64,000 nucleotides of DNA from an uncultured Collinsella sp. (GTDB taxonomy: Bacteria > Actinomycetota > Coriobacteriia > Coriobacteriales > Coriobacteriaceae): assembly GCA_958403385.1 (NCBI GenBank), contig CATXXC010000011.1, forward strand, positions 1-64,000, in the 5' to 3' direction. This document shows positions 52,735-60,504 of the stretch, in pieces. The first letter of the stretch is position 1; each line of letters starts with the position of its first letter. The notes below the pieces were generated by a model. The model did not search any database. It saw only the letters and a list, made by a program, of their open reading frames with translations, and had not been told where the DNA came from. A program made the position numbers and the translations under genes.

Positions 52735-53853
52735 TTGCAGAACTCTGATACCCCTAAAGTTTCGCTGCTTGTCCCCATTTGCAATGTCGAACGCTACCTG
52801 TGCGAGTGCCTCGATTCCGCCGTGGCGCAGACGCTTAAGGACATCGAGATTATCTGTATCAACGACGGCTCCACCGATAGCTCGCCAGATATCATCTGCG
52901 AGTACATGGAGCGCGACCCCCGTGTAAAGATGATCGACAAAGCCAACAGCGGCTACGGCGACTCGATGAACCGCGGCCTGGAGATGGCGCGCGGTGAGTA
53001 CGTGGGCATCCTTGAATCCGATGACTTTATGTTTGAGGATTCGCTCCAAAAGCTGGTCGCCAAGGCCGATGCCGAGCATGCCGATGTGGTGAAGGGCGAC
53101 TTTTACCTGTATTGGTCTACGCCCAGCGAGCGCCGTGAGCTGTTTGGGATCATCGGCGAGTATATGACGGGCGCCGCGTATCGCCCCGTCGATCGCCCGG
53201 GCATCTTCTACCGCAAACCTTCCATTTGGTCGGCCATCTATCGGCGCGAGTTCCTCAACGACAATCAGATTCGGTTCCTTCCCACGCCGGGCGCCTCGTA
53301 TCAGGACGCAGGCTTTAACTTTAAGGTTTGGGCATGCGCCGAGCGTGCAGCGTTTATCGCGGACCCCATTTTGTGCTATCGCCAAGACAACGAGAAGAGC
53401 TCAGTTAATTCGCCCAACAAGGTATTTTGCGTGTGCGACGAATACGCCGAGATGCAGCGCTTTTTGGATGAACGTCCCGAGCTCAAGGTTCAGCTCCAGG
53501 GCATTTTAATGCGCATGAAGGTCGATACGTATCGCTGGAATGACGAGCGTCTGGTCGATGAGCTGCGCGAGCAGTTTTGGGAGAAGGCTTCGCCCGAGCT
53601 CAAGGCCGATTGGGATGCCGGTCGCTTTGATCTGTCGCTGTTCGATCCGCGCGGCGAGACCGACTTGCGCCTGATGGTCAAGTCGCCCCGTGCTTATATC
53701 GATTCGCGCTTTGACTTTAAGAAGCCCGGCAAGCTCAATACGTTTAAGCACTACTTTAAGATTGGCGGCCTGCCGCTGGTCTGGCGCGTGCTGACGTATC
53801 AGCGCACCTACGGCGATAATCCGCATCCCGATGACGTGCCGGCCGCACAGTAG
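52735..53853 (+). CDS. Family 2 glycosyltransferase, paralogue A2
   Basis: The 372-residue protein shares long near-identical stretches with the gene at 50510: EIICINDGSTD, MIDKANSGYGDSMNRGL and GILESDDFM. The C-terminal halves are also related (QKPSIWSAVY versus RKPSIWSAIY; FLPTPGAS). Start is TTG after AGGAGG. The two copies flank a different glycosyltransferase gene, so the duplication was not a simple tandem one, or was followed by insertion. Donor specificity may have diverged. Confidence 0.88.
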   Translation: MQNSDTPKVSLLVPICNVERYLCECLDSAVAQTLKDIEIICINDGSTDSSPDIICEYMERDPRVKMIDKANSGYGDSMNRGLEMARGEYVGILESDDFMFEDSLQKLVAKADAEHADVVKGDFYLYWSTPSERRELFGIIGEYMTGAAYRPVDRPGIFYRKPSIWSAIYRREFLNDNQIRFLPTPGASYQDAGFNFKVWACAERAAFIADPILCYRQDNEKSSVNSPNKVFCVCDEYAEMQRFLDERPELKVQLQGILMRMKVDTYRWNDERLVDELREQFWEKASPELKADWDAGRFDLSLFDPRGETDLRLMVKSPRAYIDSRFDFKKPGKLNTFKHYFKIGGLPLVWRVLTYQRTYGDNPHPDDVPAAQ

Positions 53854-53865
53854 GAGCACTTGGCT

Positions 53866-54933
53866 ATGACTACCCCCAAGATTTCCGTTGTCGTTCCCAT
53901 CTATAAGGTGGAGGAGTGCCTGGCCTGGTGCTTGGACTCCCTGCTTGCGCAGGACATGCCCGATTGGGAAGGCGTGCTGGTCAACGATGGCTCGCCGGAC
54001 GGTTCGCGCGATATTGCGGCTGCCTATTGCGAAAAGGACGCGCGCTTTACGTTGGTCGATAAAGAGAACGGGGGCCTGTCGAGCGCGCGCAATGCAGGCA
54101 TCGCCGCGTCCACGGCGCCTATTGTCGCGTTCTTGGATTCCGACGACCGCTTTACGCCCGATGCATGCCGCGTGATCGTCGATGCCTTTGAGCGCGAGGA
54201 CTGCGACGTGTTGACCTTTGGCGCGAACCCGTATCCGCTGGAGGCGGGGTATCCGTGGCTTAACTATGTGCTTAGCCCGCGCGATGTGTCGTTTGAGGGC
54301 TATAGCTCCGACCTGCTGTTTAAGGAAGCGTCTCGTCCCTTTGCATGGCGCACCGCCTGCAAGCGCGACTTCTTGCTGGGCAACGGGATCGTGTTCGACG
54401 AAACCGTTAAGTATGGCGAGGACCAGGTCTTCGACTTTGCCGTGTACGGTCGTTCGCACAAGACCGCGCTTATCTCGAACAAGTTGTACGACTATCGCGT
54501 GGCTCGCAAGGGTTCGCTCATGGACACCATGCGCTACGACGACGAGACACGTCTGCTGGAGCACGTGAAGATTTACTCCGCTATGCTGGCTGACTGGCAG
54601 CGCGACGGTCTCGACGCACAGCATGCTGATGACCTGGCGTACTTCCTGTGTGATCTGGTGCTGTACGATGCGCTGAGGTTGCTGGGTTCGGACTGCGGCA
54701 AAGTGTTTGCTGCCGTTGCCGCGGCGCTTAACGGTTCTGCCGTGGACAACGATGCTGCGCTCGCACAATGTGCTCCTTCGGTTGCCGCCATGGTGCGCGC
54801 GGCACTTATCGGTAAGGCCCCTGCTGCTCGTTTGTGCAAAAAGCTCATGTTCGATTACGACGTCTTGAGGTTTGGGCGCCTGGGTGCCTGCAAACGCATG
54901 GCAGCGAACGCCCTGGGAAAGCGAGAAGTGTAG
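53866..54933 (+). CDS. Family 2 glycosyltransferase
   Basis: The 355-residue protein has ISVVVPIYKVEECLAWCLDS at the N-terminus, VNDGSPDGS near residue 42 and AFLDSDDRF near residue 90 as the GT-A donor site. AGGAG precedes ATG 53866; a TTG six bases earlier is less likely because it is too close to the ribosome binding site. Its stop codon directly abuts the ATG of the next gene, so the two are coupled. Confidence 0.88.
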   Translation: MTTPKISVVVPIYKVEECLAWCLDSLLAQDMPDWEGVLVNDGSPDGSRDIAAAYCEKDARFTLVDKENGGLSSARNAGIAASTAPIVAFLDSDDRFTPDACRVIVDAFEREDCDVLTFGANPYPLEAGYPWLNYVLSPRDVSFEGYSSDLLFKEASRPFAWRTACKRDFLLGNGIVFDETVKYGEDQVFDFAVYGRSHKTALISNKLYDYRVARKGSLMDTMRYDDETRLLEHVKIYSAMLADWQRDGLDAQHADDLAYFLCDLVLYDALRLLGSDCGKVFAAVAAALNGSAVDNDAALAQCAPSVAAMVRAALIGKAPAARLCKKLMFDYDVLRFGRLGACKRMAANALGKREV

Positions 54934-57420
54934 ATGAGTATCAAACGTTTGGCACTTTGCCGCAGCCAGGGCCGTCTGTTTGTGCTGCTTCGTTTTGCCG
55001 GTCAGGATGTCGCCGCGCTTATTGAGCGGGAGGGTTCTCAAGCGTTTGTCCATGCGACGACGAGCGGTTCTCGTGTGCCGTCGCTGGTGCTCCCGGTCGA
55101 TCATGGCCGTGTGCTGGCGCTTTGCCCTTCCGTTTCCGGTTACGAGCGCGAGCTCGCCGTCATGGTACTTCCGTTTTTGGATGGCTCGTCGATGGATGTC
55201 GTTTTTGCATCCGGTGGTCAAAGGTTGGGCTCTATTCGCCTCGATAGCCGCGTGGCCAAGCTGGAATCCAAGATTAACTACAAAGCAAAGCCTGCGCTGT
55301 GCGCGCTTATCCGCGATGCGCAGCGTGGCGAATGCTGCGGTCGCTACGAGATCGATGCCATTCGCTATTTGCCGGCAGACTCCGGCGCGGTGTGGCGCTA
55401 TGAGGTTACCTGGGCGGGAGACCCCCAGTGCGCACCCGAGTTCCAGATCTCCGATACGCATATGAATGCCATCGATGTCACCGTGCATGTGTTTGAGTCG
55501 CAGGTCGATGTGCCGCAGCAGGACGGATGCCGCGTCAATAAAACGTTTCTGAGCGTTGAGATGCCTCAGGATATACGAGATTTTGTCGCGATCGTGAGCG
55601 ATCCCACAGAGCGGATCCAAAGCGGGTTTTGCGCCATGGATGGTCGCCTGTACAACGGCATGGTCGACGACAGCTGGAACCGTATGAAGGACGCGCGTGC
55701 AGACGACGCAGCTTATCGACGTTGGTTTGAGCAGCATCGCGCAAAGCCGGGCGATTTGGCGTGCCAGCGTGTCGCTTCGGCGGCCTTTGCCTATAGACCG
55801 CTCGTGAGCATTGTGGTGCCGTGCTACAAGACTGATCGGGTCTACCTGCGCGAGCTGCTGGAATCGGTGCAAGCCCAGAGCTATGACAACTGGGAATTGC
55901 TGCTTATGGACGCCTCGCCCGAATGGGACGCGGTGGCCACCCTTGCGGCAGGTGCCAACGACGAGCGCATCCGTCGCATCGAGCTTCCCGGCAACGGCGG
56001 CATTGTGGTCAACACCAACGCAGGTATCGAGCAAGCGACAGGCGACTACATCGCTTTCTTGGACCACGATGACATTCTGGAACCGGACGCGTTATTCCAG
56101 TATGTTTCCGCGCTGAACAAGGCGGCCGAGGGCGAGCGTCCCCAGGTCCTGTTCTGTGATGAGGACATGTTCCAGAAAACGGGGGAGTGGGGCCAGCCGG
56201 TCTTTAAGACCGTACTCAACGTCGACCTGCTCTATAGCCATAACTGCGTGACGCATTTCCTGATGGTGGAGAAGGCGCTCATCGATCACATTGGTATGTC
56301 CCCAGAAGACGTTGCGGGCGCCCAGGACTACGACTTGACGCTTCGCTGCCTTGCAGCCGGCGCGCGCTTTGAGCACGTTGCGCATGTGCTGTATCACTGG
56401 CGCGTGCATCCGGGATCGACCGCCGATGGCTCTGCCGATAGCAAGCCGTATGCCATTGAAGCGGGTCGTCTTGCGCTGCAGCGCCACTTTAACGCGCTGG
56501 GCGTTCACGGAACGGTCGAGGAGACCGAGACGCCGTTTGTCTACCGCATGCGCCATGCGCTGCCGGAGCCTGCGCCGCTGGTGAGCATTGTGATCCCCAC
56601 CAAGGATCACATTGAGACGCTCGATGCCTGTGTGATGTCGATCGCCCAGAAGGCCACGTATACCAATTACGAGATCGTCTTGGTGGAGAACAACAGTGAA
56701 GCCCCGGAGACGTTTGCGTATTACGAAACCCTGCCAGAGCGCGTGGCTGCAGCATCCGAAGGCAAGGGCATCGCGCGCGTTGTGTACTGGCCGGGCGAGT
56801 TCAATTACTCTCAGATCATCAATTTTGGTGTGAAGCACGCCAAGGGTGACTACCTGCTGCTGCTGAACAACGATACCGAGGTCATAAGCCCGGACTTTAT
56901 CGAAGAGATGATGGGCTATCTGCAGCGTCCCGATGCGGGCGTGGTGGGCGCCAAACTCTACTTTGCCGATCATCTGGTGCAGCATGCCGGCATTTTGATT
57001 GGCGTGCGTGGCGCACTTGCCCATGCCAACCAGGACTTCTCGGCAAAGCGCGAGGGCTATCTTGCCCGTGCCGTGCGCCCGGGCAACTTTAGCGCCGTGA
57101 CGGGTGCCTGCCAGATGGTGCGACGCGACGTATTTGAGCGCGTCGGCGGCTACAACGAGGAATTCGCCGTCGGTTTTAACGACGCAGACTTTTGCCTGCG
57201 CGTGTGGGAGGCGGGTTACCGCACCATCTTTACGCCCTATGCCGAGCTGTACCACTACGAGTTCACCTCGCGCGGCAGGGAAGAGGCCAACGAGGAAAAG
57301 CTGCGCCGCTGGAAGCGTGAGCAGGCGCTGTTCATGCAGCACTGGCCTGAGTTCTTCCTCGATGGCGACCCGTGGCTCGGACCAAACCTATCCTCCGACA
57401 GTGAGTACTTCTCGTTTTAG
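54934..57420 (+). CDS. Large glycosyltransferase with two GT2 domains
   Basis: The 828-residue protein has an N-terminal region of about 285 residues without recognised motifs, then two GT-A domains. The first (about 289-510) has SIVVPCYKTDRVYL and AFLDHDDILEPDAL. The second (about 550-780) has SIVIPTKDHIETL, LLLNNDTEVISPDF and a C-terminal NDADFCLRVWEAGY. This matches bifunctional rhamnosyltransferase-type enzymes that extend a polysaccharide with two linkages. The start directly follows the stop codon of the previous gene. Its stop codon overlaps the convergent ATPase gene by 4 bp. Confidence 0.88.
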   Translation: MSIKRLALCRSQGRLFVLLRFAGQDVAALIEREGSQAFVHATTSGSRVPSLVLPVDHGRVLALCPSVSGYERELAVMVLPFLDGSSMDVVFASGGQRLGSIRLDSRVAKLESKINYKAKPALCALIRDAQRGECCGRYEIDAIRYLPADSGAVWRYEVTWAGDPQCAPEFQISDTHMNAIDVTVHVFESQVDVPQQDGCRVNKTFLSVEMPQDIRDFVAIVSDPTERIQSGFCAMDGRLYNGMVDDSWNRMKDARADDAAYRRWFEQHRAKPGDLACQRVASAAFAYRPLVSIVVPCYKTDRVYLRELLESVQAQSYDNWELLLMDASPEWDAVATLAAGANDERIRRIELPGNGGIVVNTNAGIEQATGDYIAFLDHDDILEPDALFQYVSALNKAAEGERPQVLFCDEDMFQKTGEWGQPVFKTVLNVDLLYSHNCVTHFLMVEKALIDHIGMSPEDVAGAQDYDLTLRCLAAGARFEHVAHVLYHWRVHPGSTADGSADSKPYAIEAGRLALQRHFNALGVHGTVEETETPFVYRMRHALPEPAPLVSIVIPTKDHIETLDACVMSIAQKATYTNYEIVLVENNSEAPETFAYYETLPERVAAASEGKGIARVVYWPGEFNYSQIINFGVKHAKGDYLLLLNNDTEVISPDFIEEMMGYLQRPDAGVVGAKLYFADHLVQHAGILIGVRGALAHANQDFSAKREGYLARAVRPGNFSAVTGACQMVRRDVFERVGGYNEEFAVGFNDADFCLRVWEAGYRTIFTPYAELYHYEFTSRGREEANEEKLRRWKREQALFMQHWPEFFLDGDPWLGPNLSSDSEYFSF

Positions 57421-58394
57421 TGCGAAGTAATGCCAAGGTCCGGCAAAGTATCCTCCAGAGCTGCAAGAGCGGTGGGGTTCAGGTACTCCTCGTTCAAGCA
57501 GCTCTTGTCATATCGAAAACGTGTGTCTCGTGAGCATTCGATGAGTTCTGCAGTAAAGAACTTCTCCCAGCTAAAGAACTTTGAGCTTTCGATATGTTCA
57601 GCGGGGTTAAGCAGCATGTCCTTAATGTGTTTGCTGTTGAATAATCCCGACTTCAACACGAGCCATTCAAACGATTCCGGTAGGAATAGCTTGATGTTCT
57701 TTCGGCGCAATAGAGCAGCTGCTTCCGCAATTTCTGGTCCAAAGGCGGCACCGTCGGCAATCACGAGGATGTCGTTTTCCGGTGCGTCCATAATGCAGTT
57801 GCAAATATTTGATTTGCCTCCCGCGCTGATGCATTTAATGCTGCTCTTTTTGCATAGCAAACTGAAGAATTCGTAGCCCGAATTTGTGTCCTCGACAATG
57901 ACAAGCTCGGGCCTCTCGCCTCTAAAATCAGTATCACCGTAAATACGATATGTAGAGGTGTAGACACGAGAGTAAACGGGATACTTCGTTGTGGTTCGGT
58001 TGGTGTTCTTAAGACCGTAGATTTCATCAACGCTATAGGGCAGTTGGCGCAGTGACTCTCTGGCGACAATTACGTAGTAGTTTGAGCTACGCTTTGCTTC
58101 ATGGGCAAATTCTCTTGATCGAACAAAAGTATTGCCCTCATCAATAAAAACAATACTGCTGGAAATCTCTTGGAGATCTCTACGCCAATATTTTCCAGAT
58201 ATTGTTTTACAGGGCACTTTGCAACTTACTGTTACGCCGCTTTGTGCCCCAAGCTCTTCGTGAGCTGCCACCATATCAAGCAGAGTTGTCTTGCCTGTAG
58301 CACTGTTACCTTGGATGATGGTCAGATTTCTATTGATGGTCAGTTTAAACTGAACCCGGTTATTTTGAATAATTACCTTGTATGATCCGCGCAT
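57417..58394 (-). CDS. P-loop ATPase with TOPRIM-like C-terminal part, DUF4869 partner
   Basis: The 325-residue protein has an ABC-like Walker A GNSATGKTT at residues 29-37 and Walker B IVFIDE at 81-86. Residues 162-220 look like a TOPRIM core: VIVEDTNSGYEFF puts E168 and D169 after a beta strand, and ILVIADGAAFG has D214. ATPase-plus-TOPRIM architecture is shared with OLD and related defence nucleases; the match here is by pattern only. Between Walker A and B no long coiled-coil insert is present, so it is compact. ATG 58394 overlaps the TGA of the DUF4869 gene and follows AAGGGAG. GC content is clearly lower than in the neighbouring glycosyltransferases. Confidence 0.75.
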   Translation of the reverse strand: MRGSYKVIIQNNRVQFKLTINRNLTIIQGNSATGKTTLLDMVAAHEELGAQSGVTVSCKVPCKTISGKYWRRDLQEISSSIVFIDEGNTFVRSREFAHEAKRSSNYYVIVARESLRQLPYSVDEIYGLKNTNRTTTKYPVYSRVYTSTYRIYGDTDFRGERPELVIVEDTNSGYEFFSLLCKKSSIKCISAGGKSNICNCIMDAPENDILVIADGAAFGPEIAEAAALLRRKNIKLFLPESFEWLVLKSGLFNSKHIKDMLLNPAEHIESSKFFSWEKFFTAELIECSRDTRFRYDKSCLNEEYLNPTALAALEDTLPDLGITSH

Positions 58395-58843
58395 CAGGAG
58401 TTCTCCCTTAGGCATTTTCCAGCTATGGGGACAAGGTCAAACATTGTGTGGACTATATCGCCCGTATTTGCAATGGTTACCGTGAATTTGCCGTTTCCAA
58501 AATCCATTATGTGGTAGAGATTGATTGTTAGATCCTTTTGCGCGGCGATCCTCAGAATCCAGTAGGCGCAATTATCACCGCAATTTGAGGCGTTATATAT
58601 ATTCTGCGGCATAAAGTACATAAGCAGTAGCGTTTTGGTGCCGCTGGATAGTTTCTCGGGAGGAATGATGCCTAGAATCTTGGTATCGATTGCATTGGGG
58701 CCTACCACGGTGCCTTTGTCGATGGATTTTATGACCCTTTGGGCAAAGGAGTCTTGAAACCACTGGGGCGAATATACGTTATCGAAGTAAACGGACGTGT
58801 TGTAGATAACGTTTTCCATATCACCATAGTGAATTGTTAGCAC
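58394..58843 (-). CDS. DUF4869 domain protein
   Basis: The 149-residue protein matches DUF4869: opening LTIHYGDMENVIYNTSVYF, then VVGPNAIDTKILGIIPPEKLSSG and NCGDNCAYWILRIA near residues 82-100. The function is not known to me. A GTG start at 58843 is preferred because AAGGAG lies a few bases upstream; an ATG at 58873 is an alternative. Its TGA overlaps the ATG of the ATPase gene, so the pair is translationally coupled and likely acts together. Composition is AT-richer than the surroundings. Confidence 0.8.
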   Translation of the reverse strand: MLTIHYGDMENVIYNTSVYFDNVYSPQWFQDSFAQRVIKSIDKGTVVGPNAIDTKILGIIPPEKLSSGTKTLLLMYFMPQNIYNASNCGDNCAYWILRIAAQKDLTINLYHIMDFGNGKFTVTIANTGDIVHTMFDLVPIAGKCLRENS

Positions 58844-59167
58844 GTCAGCTCCTTCGGCTTGCTGATTTGGCATCTAGTGAGATTGATTATATCGCAGCAC
58901 ATGAGGCGGGCGTTATCGGCCCGCGGTAGATGTGATTGATGACCAAGGTTTGTATTTTGTTGCTTTATTATTCAGTTCACTCGTTTAATCAGTTCGCTCA
59001 TGCGCTAAGTTTGCCTTAGAAGCTATTTAGCGTAACGGTTGAGGTGTGGCGACTCATATTTAAATTGCAGTCACAAAGACACCTTTTATCGATTTCCCGT
59101 TGAAATACTGAATTGATAGTTTAAAAATAACTTAAGAGAGCCTTAAATCTCGGAAAAAGGATGTCGT
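58844..59167. other. AT-rich gap between the ATPase cassette and the wall-protein genes
   Basis: This 324-bp gap must hold the divergent promoters. It is strongly AT-rich, with long A/T runs near 59000-59150. AAAAAGGA lies before ATG 59168. No repeat or further gene was recognised. Confidence 0.5.
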
Positions 59168-60424
59168 ATGAAAAACCTTCGAGAAAGATGGCACGGACTA
59201 ACAGTGCTGGGAGTTGTTGCATTTGCTGCTGCCTGCATGACGGTTGCCCCGGCGCCCTCATTTGCTTATATTGCTGGCGGTGGCGGAGGCGGTGGACCGA
59301 TTACGGAATGGTGTTCCGACGGTCGTCCGAAGACTGGACTCGTTCGGTGCGAGGACGGCAACCTTCGCTATTTCGATCCCGAAACTGGCGCCATGGTCAC
59401 GAACCAGTGGCATAACGAATACGAAGCTGTCTGGTACTATTTTGGCGCTGACGGGACCGCGGTGTCGGGCTGGCAGTCTATCGGTGGGGACAAGTATTAC
59501 TTCTATCCCGAAAACCATGATATGGCATACGGCCGAGTTCAGATTGACGGCAAGAACTACTTCCTGAACACCCCTGGTGCCAACGCCGATGGCCGCATGC
59601 AGCATAGTGGCTGGTTCTACGACTCCATCTACGGAAAGTGGTCCTATGCGACCTCCGACGGTGAGCTATTGACCGGTTGGCATAATCTCGGCGGGGCTTG
59701 GTACTATTTCAACGAATCTGGGGTCATGCTGACTGGCTGGATCAACGATTCGGGTACCTGGTACTACACTAATGCCTCCGGTGCGATGGTCACTGGCTGG
59801 CTCAACATCGGCGGTACGTGGTTCTACCTCGACGGCTCGGGCGCCATGGTCGCTAACAGCTGGCGCAGCCTCGGCGGCTCCTGGTACTGGTTCGGCGACT
59901 CCGGTGCAATGGCCACTGGCTGGTTCTTGGCAGGCGGCTCTTGGTACTATGCGAGCGGTTCGGGCGCCATGGCAACCGGCTGGCTCAGCAATGGCGGCAC
60001 GTGGTATTGGCTCGGAGGTTCGGGCGCTATGGCCTCTAACTCTTGGGCTAACGTTGGTGGAGTTTGGTACTGGTTCGACGATTCCGGCGCGATGGCCACC
60101 GGCTGGCGTCAGGTCGGCGGCGCCTGGTACTACTTTAGCGGTTCCGGCGCTATGGCTCACGACGCCTGGGTCGGCGACTACTACCTCCAGTCTTCCGGTG
60201 CCATGGCTACGAATGCCTGGGTTGGCTCCTACTATGTCGGCGAGGACGGCAAGTGGATTCCGGGCTACGGTTTAGTTTGGTATAAGAACGGTAGCGATGT
60301 TTACCATACGCATAAGTGCCGTACCGTTGGTAAGGACGCAAAGGGCTATTCGCAGATCTCTATTCAGGAGGCCCAGAGGCGTGGCGCTTCACGAGAGTGC
60401 AAAAACTGCCAGCAAATTGGCTAG
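59168..60424 (+). CDS. Secreted cell-wall-binding repeat protein with Cys-rich tail
   Basis: The 418-residue protein has a signal peptide (about 1-34, cleaved after SFA). From about residue 40 to 365 it consists of glucan/choline-binding-type repeats of about 20 residues, with the pattern GTWYY...GAMATGW. These bind wall polymers. The C-terminal 55 residues carry a small module VYHTHKCRTVGKDAKGYSQI ending in CKNCQ, resembling short metal-binding modules found at the ends of secreted proteins. No catalytic domain is visible, so it may be an adhesin or a wall-bound scaffold. Confidence 0.8.
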   Translation: MKNLRERWHGLTVLGVVAFAAACMTVAPAPSFAYIAGGGGGGGPITEWCSDGRPKTGLVRCEDGNLRYFDPETGAMVTNQWHNEYEAVWYYFGADGTAVSGWQSIGGDKYYFYPENHDMAYGRVQIDGKNYFLNTPGANADGRMQHSGWFYDSIYGKWSYATSDGELLTGWHNLGGAWYYFNESGVMLTGWINDSGTWYYTNASGAMVTGWLNIGGTWFYLDGSGAMVANSWRSLGGSWYWFGDSGAMATGWFLAGGSWYYASGSGAMATGWLSNGGTWYWLGGSGAMASNSWANVGGVWYWFDDSGAMATGWRQVGGAWYYFSGSGAMAHDAWVGDYYLQSSGAMATNAWVGSYYVGEDGKWIPGYGLVWYKNGSDVYHTHKCRTVGKDAKGYSQISIQEAQRRGASRECKNCQQIG

Positions 60425-60450
60425 CACATTACTGAGCTAGTTTTGATTGA

Positions 60451-60478
60451 GGCCCCGTTGCCCTGAAGCGACGGGGCC
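60451..60478 (+). terminator. Hairpin between the two wall-protein genes
   Basis: GGCCCCGT pairs with ACGGGGCC around a 12-base loop, 27 bp after the preceding stop codon. No T run follows, so terminator strength is uncertain. Confidence 0.5.
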
Positions 60479-60504
60479 GCTGCGTGATTGGATACCGTGC
60501 TGTT

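Noticed and set aside
53506..56067. An 853-codon open frame antisense to three glycosyltransferase genes
   Set aside because: Composition is typical of a shadow frame (rich in His, Arg, Gln), and the glycosyltransferases on the plus strand have motifs and ribosome binding sites.
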